Shown piece after piece: positions 8,207 to 16,462 of a stretch of 64,000 bases of DNA; position 1 is the first letter of the stretch; the number at the start of each line of letters is the position of its first letter. A program made the position numbers and the translations under genes. The DNA lies in contig NZ_CAXMZT010000002.1 in the NCBI RefSeq assembly GCF_964199965.1, forward strand, positions 1 through 64,000, read 5' to 3'. The stretch is from JAFIFT01 sp020051095 (GTDB taxonomy: Bacteria; Pseudomonadota; Gammaproteobacteria; Legionellales; Legionellaceae). The notes under the pieces were generated by a model. It was given only the letters and a program-made list of their open reading frames with translations, ran no database searches and was not told the DNA's origin.

Positions 8207-8578
8207 TTGACGTGATTGTTACCGTAGAAGCATTGTAAAGGGAATTCATTCTGCTGTCGATATTAGATTAAGTGAGATTGAGAATGACATCGTGATTAGG
8301 TAGGGACGGAAAATAACTATGCCGGGGTAGAGGCCCAAAGTATCGTCAGTTTTCGAAAGCAAGGAAAAGTTACTGTCGTTGCGAGCGTTAGCGAAGCAAT
8401 CCAGATCGATGCCATGTTAAACATCTGTACTGGATTGCTTCGCTAACGCTCGCAACGACTAAATGTCAGGCATTTCCCAAAAACTGAATATACCTAAGGG
8501 TAGAGGCCCGGCATGTGAACTAAACAAATAAGTAAGTCACAAAATAAGTAACTAACTTAAAAGCTGACTAACTGCTGG
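8207..8578. other. Intergenic region between dnaB and the DUF2147 gene
   Basis: About 370 bases without a gene. Most of it is the palindromic element at 8325-8509. The remainder should hold the dnaB-alr promoter (8207-8324), but I found no -10/-35 pair good enough to mark. Confidence 0.5.
8325..8509. repeat. MITE-like palindromic element with 12-bp flanking direct repeats
   Basis: A perfect 30-bp inverted repeat (8375-8404 with 8430-8459) surrounds a 25-nt loop. Outside it a weaker terminal inverted repeat (8341-8355 with 8478-8492) matches at 12 of 15 bases. The whole is bracketed by an identical 12-bp direct repeat (8325-8336 and 8498-8509) resembling a target-site duplication. The core word is of a kind often seen in dispersed bacterial intergenic palindromes. 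It has no coding capacity and lies upstream of dnaB, downstream of nothing on the plus strand. Transcribed, it would make a long stable hairpin. Confidence 0.7.
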
Positions 8579-9013
8579 TTAACGTACCCAAACTTGAGTT
8601 CGACCAAGTAATGAGACCCCAACATAGCCTCTCACATATAATTTATTACCTTTTAAAGTCACTTTGGCGCGGTATATTTTCCCATTTTTAGGATCTAAAA
8701 TTTGGCCACCACCCCATACATTTGAGCCTTCTTTTTTAAGTCCCCAAAGAAACGTTAATCCTTGCACTTTCTTATCTTTAAATTGGCCAGGACACTTTTT
8801 GCAATAGCCTGTATCGCCAGGTTGTTTATACACTTTGATAATCGTGCCTGAAAGAACACCACCGCTCTCAGAAACAGAGACGACGGCTCTTTTCTTACCT
8901 GTTTTATCATCAATGGTTGTCCACGTTCCAGTGGGTGAACCAGATGCGGCCATGGCAACTGGAACGAAACTTAACATCATTAGCGATACTAAAAACAACT
9001 TAAGCTGTTTCAT
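8579..9013 (-). CDS. Exported DUF2147-family protein
   Basis: 144 residues. A Sec signal peptide (MKQLKLFLVSLMMLSF, cut near AMAA) is followed by PTGTWTTIDDKTGKKRAVVSV, a G-x-W-x-T-x-D-D start typical of DUF2147. Two cysteines in YCKKCPG and the closing YVRGYVG-LLGRTQVWVR also fit the family. Proteins of this family are periplasmic beta-barrel-like proteins with no established function. AGGAGAG lies 7 nt before the ATG at 9013, which fixes this start over the longer frame from 9049. It is probably monocistronic. Confidence 0.85.
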   Translation of the reverse strand: MKQLKLFLVSLMMLSFVPVAMAASGSPTGTWTTIDDKTGKKRAVVSVSESGGVLSGTIIKVYKQPGDTGYCKKCPGQFKDKKVQGLTFLWGLKKEGSNVWGGGQILDPKNGKIYRAKVTLKGNKLYVRGYVGVSLLGRTQVWVR

Positions 9014-9112
9014 AATTAAACTCTCCTGAGAAGAAATAGACATGAACACTTTCCGTTAGCCTTAAAAACAAGACCTTAAGTAAGCTTATGCAAAAGTTGT
9101 TTGGTTTGCAAA

Positions 9113-12100
9113 CTAATTTGTATCCGTAATTGGCTGAAATAGATTGAGCAACGTATCAATATCCATTTGTTTATCAAGAAGGTTTTGCTCATATACGCCT
9201 GAGATCAATTTTCGCTTTTTATCCTGCAGTGTTAACATTGCCTCTTCAACAGTTCCAGCACATATCAAGCGATATACAAACACAGGATTCACCTGCCCAA
9301 TACGGTGGGTTCGATCCGTTGCCTGGTCTTCAACCGCCGGATTCCACCAGGGATCATAGTGAATGACGGTATCCGCCGCAGTTAAATTTAAGCCAGTTCC
9401 CCCTGCTTTTAAGCTAATGAGAAATAGTGGAACATCTCCTTGTTGAAACGACTCAACCAATTTATGCCGGTTTTGGGTTTGACCCGTTAACTTGAGATAG
9501 GGCAGTTTTAATTGTTGACAGCGATTTTCAATGATCGATAACATCGAGGTAAATTGAGAAAACAATAAAATTCGCCTTCCTTCATCAACCGAGTTCAATA
9601 ATAGATCCTCAAGTAAATCTAATTTAGCTGAATGTCCTTTAGCGATAACTGCCTGTTCTTCCTTTAATAACCTAGGATCACAGCATACTTGTCGCATTTT
9701 TAATAATGCATCCAAGATAATAATCTGGCTTTTATTAAGCCCTCTATCAGCAATCGCTTGACGAACTTTACTCTCCATCGTTAAACGAATGGCCTCATAC
9801 AAATCGCGTTGCGGTCCAGACAATTCCACCATGCGAGTGATCACTGTTTTTTCAGGTAACTCTTTCACAACCTCTTTTTTTGTACGTCTTAACAAAAATG
9901 GGCTGACTCGATTAGACAATATAATTTGACGGTCTTGTGATTGTTCTTTTTCAATTGGAAATTTAAACGCTTGTCGAAACTGTCGAGCGGTCCCTAAAAA
10001 TCCCGGCATTAAAAAATGAAACAGGGACCATAATTCACCTAAATGGTTTTCAAGCGGTGTGCCTGTTAAACATATCCGGTGTGTCGCTTGTATTTGTTGA
10101 ACCACTAACGTCGTTTTGGCTCGGGCGTTCTTAATAAACTGTGCTTCATCCAGGATTAAATAATAAAACTTTGTCGGTAAAAACTGTTCTTTATTGCGTT
10201 GAATCAACCCATAGGTAGTCACCACCATATCATAATGATCCATTTCATCAGGCACCCTTTCTGCCCCGTGATATACGAGAACCTTCAAGTCAGGTGTAAA
10301 CCGTTTCGCCTCTTGAAACCAATTCATCACCAAGCTGGTAGGTGCCACAATTAAGCTGGGTTTGGTGAGCCGATTGTGTTCTTTTTCGATTTGCAGATGG
10401 GCCAGTGTTTGAACCGTTTTACCCAGGCCCATATCATCCGCCAAAATGCCTGAAAAATGACAGATTCTTAAGCTTTGTAGCCAAGCGACTCCTTTAACTT
10501 GATACTCTCTCAGGGTTGCAAGACATCGGGTAGGCATATCAATGGTATAATCCTGTGCAATAAATTGACGCAGTTGGTTACGAAATTGCTCTGAACCTTG
10601 CCAGCGTGCCTTTGCAGCTTTTGATGCTTGCTCCATCTCTTGAAGCCAAATTGCTTGGTATTTTTCTAATTTTAAGATTCTACCTTGACTGATTCTGTGT
10701 TCGCCAAATTGAATAATAAAGTTAATCAACGGACGAATTCTTGCAATATCAATCGATATCGCTTTGCTATGGTTAAGCCCAAGGCTCAGCCTATAATCAT
10801 CGGGCAGCTGCTGAAGTTCCATCGGCGTGTATTTATGGATCACTTCAACCACAAGCGGCACAAGATTGACTGCTTGGCCATCGATAATAACGCCCAATTC
10901 ATAAGCGAGCATATCGGATTTTGTTTCACTTAATTCTGAAAACCAAGTCAAATCATCAATATCAATTGGCTGTTGAAAGATAGGGTGATTAAATTCGACG
11001 AGATATCCTAGCTCATGTAAATGTGGCAGAAGTTTCTCAAATAGAAAGCCCAGGTACTTTTCATTAAGACATGCTTTTGCAATATAGTCACACTGGGGAA
11101 CCTGCGCTAAATACAACTTTTCAGATTGATTAGGTTCTCGTAAATCCAGCATTTTCTTAATTTCTTCAAGCTTTTCAGTTTCATCTTCAAAACATCGCTT
11201 ATACCGCTCAATCACGGATTGCTTTTGAACATACACGGCATGGCAAGTATTGCTGTAAGACACAGAAATTCCATGATAAACCGCGTAGATATTAACAAAA
11301 AAGATATATTGCGCATTATCTTGACTGCTATTCGGGATCACTTGGTTTTTTTCAACCGCATCAAATACGATTTTGACGAATGGCTTTTCATTTTTTGTCG
11401 TGACATTAAATGTTGGTAATGCCGGCAATTGCTCATTCATTTGCATATTGATTTTTGTCGGCTCTTTAATTTGGTCAATTGATACTGGGGCCAATGACAT
11501 CAATGATCGCAATAATTCGGGCGAGTAGTTTGTCTGTATATCGTGAAGCGACCAATTTTGCCTATTTAAGTAAAATGGGGATCGCCATAAAAAGACGTGA
11601 TCGATTGCTTTGCCCTTAGCATATAAGTGAAGATGAAACTCGCCTTCAGGGTAAAGCTCCCAACCTAAAGTAGCCTGGATCTCCTTTCCCCAAGTTAATT
11701 TATGCTTTTTAGCGTTAAATTTTGGTTTAACAAAAGCCATATTGGTTGCTACAACTTGCTTTAAGGTTTCAACGTCACGGATATTATTCCGTCGTTCTAA
11801 TAAGCCTGTCTGTGTTAATAACTTCATTGCAATAATTTGATCAGTCGTTGACAATCGACTGCTAATATCGTCCTCATTGGTCATTTCAATCGGCTTGCCC
11901 ATCCCTCCACTCTTAAGTCGTTTTATGCGGTATAGACGAACTGGGATGCCCCGCTTATGCCCTTTATCAAATTCTATCTCATAATGAACAATATAATTCG
12001 ACAGTTGAGTAGGCTTTGATTCCTTCCAATCCGGAGTCGCTTTAACGGGAGGCTTTGCAACGATAACATGCGTGGGTAATTGACCTGTTTCTGGTAAATT

Positions 12101-12370
12101 TCGTCTAGACTGAATTTCAAACAAACAGGCAGCAGCATGCTTACAATTGAGTGTATAGGGGCAGGTACATCGCGCGAAGTGTTCTGCATCAGCTCTTAGG
12201 TTGATATGGACGTCATACAGTTGGCTTTGGCTTCCTTTGACTCGCCCTTTGATCAATCCTTCGCTGATCTTGACACTAAGAATTTTACCTTGCTTTTGGC
12301 ACAGCCGGCCACGCTCAAGAACAATCTCATCAAAATAATGGTGCATATTGGCAAGCGCGTCTTTGAGCAT
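9113..12370 (-). CDS. SWIM zinc-finger SNF2-family helicase
   Basis: 1085 residues. An N-terminal SWIM finger has the pattern C-x-C-x5-C-x-H (C68, C70, C76, H78). A long middle region without recognised motifs follows. The C-terminal ~470 residues are a complete SNF2/Rad54-type ATPase: GILADDMGLGKT (Lys about 651), a DEAQ box near 740, LTGTPLENHLGELWSLF, then helicase-C motifs LFSQFTSMLSIIE, SLKAGGTGLNL and DRTHRIGQ. Such proteins translocate on double-stranded DNA; in bacteria they are linked to stalled-polymerase recycling or, in some settings, defence. Neither is shown here. Neighbours are unrelated small genes, with no methylase or nuclease nearby, so a housekeeping DNA-repair or transcription role is more likely. 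Confidence 0.93.
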   Translation of the reverse strand: MLKDALANMHHYFDEIVLERGRLCQKQGKILSVKISEGLIKGRVKGSQSQLYDVHINLRADAEHFARCTCPYTLNCKHAAACLFEIQSRRNLPETGQLPTHVIVAKPPVKATPDWKESKPTQLSNYIVHYEIEFDKGHKRGIPVRLYRIKRLKSGGMGKPIEMTNEDDISSRLSTTDQIIAMKLLTQTGLLERRNNIRDVETLKQVVATNMAFVKPKFNAKKHKLTWGKEIQATLGWELYPEGEFHLHLYAKGKAIDHVFLWRSPFYLNRQNWSLHDIQTNYSPELLRSLMSLAPVSIDQIKEPTKINMQMNEQLPALPTFNVTTKNEKPFVKIVFDAVEKNQVIPNSSQDNAQYIFFVNIYAVYHGISVSYSNTCHAVYVQKQSVIERYKRCFEDETEKLEEIKKMLDLREPNQSEKLYLAQVPQCDYIAKACLNEKYLGFLFEKLLPHLHELGYLVEFNHPIFQQPIDIDDLTWFSELSETKSDMLAYELGVIIDGQAVNLVPLVVEVIHKYTPMELQQLPDDYRLSLGLNHSKAISIDIARIRPLINFIIQFGEHRISQGRILKLEKYQAIWLQEMEQASKAAKARWQGSEQFRNQLRQFIAQDYTIDMPTRCLATLREYQVKGVAWLQSLRICHFSGILADDMGLGKTVQTLAHLQIEKEHNRLTKPSLIVAPTSLVMNWFQEAKRFTPDLKVLVYHGAERVPDEMDHYDMVVTTYGLIQRNKEQFLPTKFYYLILDEAQFIKNARAKTTLVVQQIQATHRICLTGTPLENHLGELWSLFHFLMPGFLGTARQFRQAFKFPIEKEQSQDRQIILSNRVSPFLLRRTKKEVVKELPEKTVITRMVELSGPQRDLYEAIRLTMESKVRQAIADRGLNKSQIIILDALLKMRQVCCDPRLLKEEQAVIAKGHSAKLDLLEDLLLNSVDEGRRILLFSQFTSMLSIIENRCQQLKLPYLKLTGQTQNRHKLVESFQQGDVPLFLISLKAGGTGLNLTAADTVIHYDPWWNPAVEDQATDRTHRIGQVNPVFVYRLICAGTVEEAMLTLQDKKRKLISGVYEQNLLDKQMDIDTLLNLFQPITDTN

Positions 12371-12490
12371 AGTAGCGTGTATTTTTAAGATAAAATGAAT
12401 ATTGTACCAGGTTTTAAGATATCAAATATACTGACATAGCATCTCAAGCACGATTTGCTACACATTCAAATTATAACTTCGATTAGAAAA

Positions 12491-12538
12491 CCCCTCATCC
12501 GCCCTTTGGGCACCTTCTCCCTATGCCTGGGGAGAAGG
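12491..12538. repeat. Dispersed intergenic hairpin repeat, copy A
   Basis: Contains the palindrome GCCCTTTGGGC (12501-12511) and a 9-bp stem CCTTCTCCC/GGGAGAAGG (12513-12521 with 12530-12538). A related copy in inverse orientation lies at 39291-39323 and a partial one near 18161-18187. It sits just downstream of the 12566 gene on the minus strand and could act as a transcription-end hairpin. Confidence 0.6.
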
Positions 12539-12565
12539 CAATATGAAAGAGGTAATTTAGGTGGA

Positions 12566-12832
12566 TTAATGAATGGTTTCGTTTCTGGTAATACAATAGG
12601 TTAAGACAAGACGAGTAATGGAGTCCCCTTTTTCTTCACCATATTTTGACTTGAAATGCGATGCTATTGCGACGACCCAAGATGATAACCTAAAATCCAT
12701 TCGTTTTTTCTCTTGGTCAACAACCAATTCGAACATGCCTAATGTTTCGCTATTTGTCTCATTAGCGTACTCTTCCATAATCGCTTGTGCTGCTCGAATA
12801 TCTTGCGTTTTTGTAGGCCAATCTTTATTCAT
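12566..12832 (-). CDS. Hypothetical protein, 88 residues
   Basis: Small soluble protein with no signal peptide. The N-terminus (TKTQDIRAAQAIMEEYANET) is helical and the centre (MFELVVDQEKKRMDFRLSSW) looks like beta strands. AGAGGTG precedes the ATG at 12832, so I prefer this to the upstream start at 12853. I do not recognise the family. It lies alone between the SNF2 helicase and the AI-2E-type transporter with gaps on both sides. Confidence 0.55.
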   Translation of the reverse strand: MNKDWPTKTQDIRAAQAIMEEYANETNSETLGMFELVVDQEKKRMDFRLSSWVVAIASHFKSKYGEEKGDSITRLVLTYCITRNETIH

Positions 12833-13029
12833 CAACACACCTCTTTTAACCAACTCACACCCTAGATGGGGATGATTTATAGGAGTTCAAGGTTTCTCAA
12901 AACTTAGAACCTGAATTATTTCATAATCAGCATCCTAGAAGTCGATTGTACCATATTTTATATTAAATTAAATCTCTGTGTTTTAATTATAGACAACAAA
13001 TCGTTGTCATAGATGAGGACTTGACCTGA

Positions 13030-14088
13030 TTAACTGATTGTGGATTCATCCAATTTATCATAAGGTTCCATCCATAATGTGAGAAAAAGAACCATAATGA
13101 TAGGGCCTAGAAATAAACCGAGTAGTCCTAATGTTTCTACACCACCTAAAATCCCAAACAATACAGCTAAGAATGGTAGTTTGATACTTCCACCAATTAA
13201 AGCAGGCTTAATAAAATGGTCAGCTACAAACATGACCAATGTACCCCAGCCTATAATGATCAATGCTGCGATCAACTTACCCATTGATAGTAAGATCATA
13301 GCAACCACCGCAAAAACAACTGGAACAACAAAAGGGATCATTGCACAAATAGCCGTGATAAAGCCTGTTAGGGTTGGTGCCGGGAAACCAACTAACCCAT
13401 AGCAAACCCCCATTAGAATACCCACACCTAAACCAACTACAATGGTGCCATTGACGGTTCCTCGTAATGCAGCGGGTAATTTGTCAGCATAACGAAACCA
13501 CCGTTTCCCTAAACAATACTCTCCAACTAGTTGGATTTGCCGATAGAGTTTTTCCCCATCACGGAAAAAGAAAAATAAGGTCAGCAAAGTGAAACCTAAT
13601 TGAAAGCCCCTGTGCAGCAAATTAGCGCCTATTTGTTTAATATAATAACTATAGGATGCCAATGATATATGCAAATTGGCCAATAGTTCTCGCACTCGTC
13701 CAGGCTCCCCTAACTTTTCTTGCCATAATTGATAAATATCGTCCCCTAATAAGGGAATATGATGCAGTAGTTCTGGGGGCTCGCCTCCGTGTCTGTTAAC
13801 AGTCTGAAGATAATTGATAAAAAGTTGTGATTCTGTATACAACAAGCTAATCAGCCAAGTTAAAGGGATGACAAAGACAAATGCAAGTAAACTGGTAAAA
13901 AGAAGTGCTGAAGTGTTCCTGCCACCGGGGATATATTTTTGCCATCGCCGATACAAAGGAAACGTGGCGATGACAATGATGGCAGCCCAAATGATAGAGG
14001 GTATAAAACGATGTATGATAAAAATCGTCAGTACAACAATTGCAAGGGTTAAACCAATGCTCACAAGTTCCCGATGATTTTCATTCAT
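13030..14088 (-). CDS. AI-2E/PerM-family membrane protein
   Basis: About 352 residues with seven or eight hydrophobic segments. It has the usual layout: two N-terminal membrane helices, a long loop with LLHHIPLLGDDIY, FFFFRDGEKLYRQI, and a C-terminal bundle with PALIGGSIKLPFLAVLFGILGG-type sequence and LGPIIMVLF. Family members include TqsA (AI-2 export) and Na+/H+ antiporter-like proteins, so the substrate is not predictable. The ATG at 14088 overlaps the pgpA stop as ATGA, suggesting coupling, so I prefer it to the longer frame from 14127. It is the last gene of the glyA-nrdR-nusB-thiL-pgpA run. Confidence 0.88.
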   Translation of the reverse strand: MNENHRELVSIGLTLAIVVLTIFIIHRFIPSIIWAAIIVIATFPLYRRWQKYIPGGRNTSALLFTSLLAFVFVIPLTWLISLLYTESQLFINYLQTVNRHGGEPPELLHHIPLLGDDIYQLWQEKLGEPGRVRELLANLHISLASYSYYIKQIGANLLHRGFQLGFTLLTLFFFFRDGEKLYRQIQLVGEYCLGKRWFRYADKLPAALRGTVNGTIVVGLGVGILMGVCYGLVGFPAPTLTGFITAICAMIPFVVPVVFAVVAMILLSMGKLIAALIIIGWGTLVMFVADHFIKPALIGGSIKLPFLAVLFGILGGVETLGLLGLFLGPIIMVLFLTLWMEPYDKLDESTIS

Positions 14089-14588
14089 AGCAAATGTAAC
14101 CAAATTAGCAAATGCAAAATGAGGCACGCGGGGATAGCGGCCAGTAAATCATCAAACATAACCCCGAAGCCACCTCTTACTTTTTTCTCTACCCAGCCTA
14201 TCGGTGGCGGTTTTAGGATATCAAATAGACGAAATAACAAAAATGCCGCAACTAAGGTACTCACGCTTGGCGGCACCATATACAGCGTTACTAAATAACC
14301 AACAACTTCATCCCAAACAATCCCTTTATAATCATCAATACCAATATCTTTTGCCACTTTTCCACAAAGTGGTATGCCAACAAAAAAAAGCACCGCACAG
14401 ATTAACCCATATACTAGTGGTGAAAATTGATAGATAAGTGCATAAATCGGGAGAGCCGCTAACGTACCAAACGTACCAGGCGCAATACGGGACAAGCCAG
14501 TACCGAAACCAAATGCCGTGAAGAAAGAAGGTTTTTGCCAAACAGCTTTACTTAATTGTTGTCCGTTCATAACCTGTTTACCTTTCAT
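14085..14588 (-). CDS. pgpA: Phosphatidylglycerophosphatase A
   Basis: 167 residues, the usual length. It dephosphorylates phosphatidylglycerol phosphate to phosphatidylglycerol in the inner membrane. Visible motifs are GFGTGLSRIAPGTFGTLAALP, DDYKGIVWDEVVGYLVTL and FRLFDILKPPPIGWVEKKVRGGFGVMFDDLLA in separate stretches, with three or four membrane helices. The ATG at 14588 overlaps the thiL stop by four bases (ATGA). A second Met six codons later is possible. The thiL-pgpA order is widespread in gammaproteobacteria. Confidence 0.96.
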   Translation of the reverse strand: MKGKQVMNGQQLSKAVWQKPSFFTAFGFGTGLSRIAPGTFGTLAALPIYALIYQFSPLVYGLICAVLFFVGIPLCGKVAKDIGIDDYKGIVWDEVVGYLVTLYMVPPSVSTLVAAFLLFRLFDILKPPPIGWVEKKVRGGFGVMFDDLLAAIPACLILHLLIWLHLL

Positions 14589-15535
14589 GTAAAATGCCTA
14601 TATGACCGAGATTGAAGCGGTAACTTCTTACCACCCACCATCAAATTTATTTCTTGCTCTTGTATAATATGCCCAATTGGGTAGATCGACAACCCCATTT
14701 TTTCAGCAAGTAATTCTGCAGCCCTCTTTTGCTCTTTTGCTACCGTAAAACATAACTGATATTCATCGCCACCATGCAGCGCATAGTCCATCGCTTGATC
14801 CGGGACTTGATTTTTCACCATTTTATCAATAGGAATTTGTTCTGAAATGATGTTCGCACCAACGTGACTGCGGTGACAAATATGCTCTAAGTCGCCAACT
14901 AAACCATCGGAAACATCAATGCAACTATTGGCAAATTGGCTAATAAGTTGTCGGCAGTCGGTTCTTGCGTGTGGCTTTTGTAATCGACTCATCAAATATT
15001 GGCGGACATCCTCATCAACATCCGTCTTATTCAACCAGTCGACAGCTAAAGAAGGCGCGCCAAGGGACCCTGTGACATAAATAATGTCCCCTACTTTGGC
15101 CCCGTGTCGATATGTTGCATCTTCCGGCAAGCATTCGCCAAAAATAGTGATGTTAATTGACAAAGGGCCCCGTGTTATATCACCGCCAACCAAAGCGATA
15201 TTATCTGCATCTAATGTCCGAAACAAACCTTTACTAAAAGCAGATAACCAATCTTTATCAACACTGGGTAGTGTCAGTGCGACTGTCACCCATTTGGGTT
15301 CAGCTGCCATTGCTGCAATATCTGACACATTTGCTGTTACCGCTTTTGATGCAATAATACTGGGATCCCATTTTTCAAGAAAATGCACGCCAGCGACAGA
15401 CGAGTCTGAACTAACGCAGAGAACATAGCCTGGTTTAGGTTGCAAGGTAGCCGCATCGTCACCGGAACCGCAAATAATTTGAGGATCGGCGTATTGACGC
15501 TGAAAAAAAGTCCTGATCAGCTGAAATTCATCCAT
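14585..15535 (-). CDS. thiL: Thiamine-monophosphate kinase
   Basis: 316 residues. It phosphorylates thiamine monophosphate to the cofactor thiamine diphosphate using ATP. The AIR-synthase-like fold shows GSGDDAAT near the N-terminus, DSSVAGVHF, KAVTANVSDIAAMAAEP, ALVGGDITRGP and later CIDVSDGLVGDLEHIC, all family metal- and nucleotide-binding motifs. It lies 11 nt after nusB and overlaps pgpA by 4 nt. No thiamine riboswitch is seen upstream, which fits its place inside the operon. Confidence 0.96.
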   Translation of the reverse strand: MDEFQLIRTFFQRQYADPQIICGSGDDAATLQPKPGYVLCVSSDSSVAGVHFLEKWDPSIIASKAVTANVSDIAAMAAEPKWVTVALTLPSVDKDWLSAFSKGLFRTLDADNIALVGGDITRGPLSINITIFGECLPEDATYRHGAKVGDIIYVTGSLGAPSLAVDWLNKTDVDEDVRQYLMSRLQKPHARTDCRQLISQFANSCIDVSDGLVGDLEHICHRSHVGANIISEQIPIDKMVKNQVPDQAMDYALHGGDEYQLCFTVAKEQKRAAELLAEKMGLSIYPIGHIIQEQEINLMVGGKKLPLQSRSYRHFT

Positions 15536-15546
15536 GATTCCCCCAT

Positions 15547-16008
15547 TTATAGTTCTTCAGATATCTCAGTGGCTCTTAGTGTTTTTGCAACTTGATTTAG
15601 TACGCCATTCACATATTTATGAGCATCTGTTGCACCAAATTCTCGAGACATATTGACCGATTCATCTAAAATGACTTTATAGGGAATTTCTAACATATTT
15701 GCCAACTCATACGATCCGATTCTTAATAAACAACGTTCCACAGGATTCAAACTGTCAATGCTTCTATCTAAATAGGGTTCATAGAGATTATCAATTTGTG
15801 AAATGGATTGGCTAATGCCATGAAGCAGGCGGGAAAAATAGTCAACGTCAATTTTTTCAAAATCATTGCTTATGCGGAACTGGAGCTCAATTTCATGGCT
15901 GTCAAGTTTAGTCATATGCCACTGATACATAGCCTGAAGAGCTAATCGTCTTGCTTTACGTTTACGACGAATATCATTCTTATCCACAAAGACCTCACTC
16001 GATGTCAT
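15547..16008 (-). CDS. nusB: Transcription antitermination factor NusB
   Basis: 153 residues, all-helical. It forms the rRNA antitermination complex with NusE (ribosomal protein S10). The Arg-rich N-terminus (RRKRKARRLALQAMYQW) contacts boxA RNA, and the C-terminus has SLNPVERCLLRIGSYEL, VILDESVNMSREFG and KYVNGVLNQVA. The start lies 14 bp inside nrdR in another frame, so the two are tightly coupled. In most gammaproteobacteria riboflavin genes separate nrdR from nusB; here they do not. Confidence 0.96.
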   Translation of the reverse strand: MTSSEVFVDKNDIRRKRKARRLALQAMYQWHMTKLDSHEIELQFRISNDFEKIDVDYFSRLLHGISQSISQIDNLYEPYLDRSIDSLNPVERCLLRIGSYELANMLEIPYKVILDESVNMSREFGATDAHKYVNGVLNQVAKTLRATEISEEL

Positions 16009-16456
16009 TACTCTTTAGTTGTTCAATTGTCTCCCTAAATTCACTGACGTCCTTAAATCGTTTATAGACTGATGCGAATCGAACATAAGCTACGTGGTCA
16101 AGTTTATATAATTGCGTCATGACCAGCTCACCTAACCATCTCGATTCAATTTCACGTTCCCCTTTTCGGCGAATGGCTTGAATAATATTTGCAATAGCTT
16201 GTTCAAGCAACTCAACACTCACAGGACGCTTTTCCAAAGCCCGTAACATACCAGCGCGCATATTATCCAAGTTAAATAGCTCTCGTCGCCCATCACGCTT
16301 AATCACTAATGGCATCATTAACTCAGCCGTTTCAAACGTGGTAAACCGTTCACTGCATTTTAAGCACTGACGGCGTCTTTTAACTTGGGTACCATCAGCC
16401 ACTAAGCGAGAGTCAATGACCTTGGTTTCTTCAGCTTGACAAAATGGACAAAACAT
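15995..16456 (-). CDS. nrdR: Transcriptional repressor NrdR
   Basis: 153 residues. The zinc ribbon uses C3-x2-C6 and C31-x2-C34, followed by the ATP-cone domain (PLVIKRDGRRELFN, QAIRRKGEREIESRWLG, YVRFASVYKRFKDVSEF). It senses ATP and dATP and represses ribonucleotide reductase genes by binding NrdR boxes. I did not find an NrdR-box pair in this window. It begins 6 nt after glyA and overlaps nusB by 14 nt. Confidence 0.97.
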   Translation of the reverse strand: MFCPFCQAEETKVIDSRLVADGTQVKRRRQCLKCSERFTTFETAELMMPLVIKRDGRRELFNLDNMRAGMLRALEKRPVSVELLEQAIANIIQAIRRKGEREIESRWLGELVMTQLYKLDHVAYVRFASVYKRFKDVSEFRETIEQLKSNDIE

Positions 16457-16462
16457 AATCGT

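Noticed and set aside
9113..12370. SNF2 helicase as part of a DISARM-like or other defence island
   Set aside because: No methyltransferase, PLD nuclease, DUF1998 protein or other defence gene lies within 10 kb; neighbours are small unrelated and housekeeping genes.
14585..15535. Possible thiamine riboswitch regulating thiL
   Set aside because: thiL starts 11 nt after nusB inside an operon, and no thi-box-like sequence was seen upstream of the operon.
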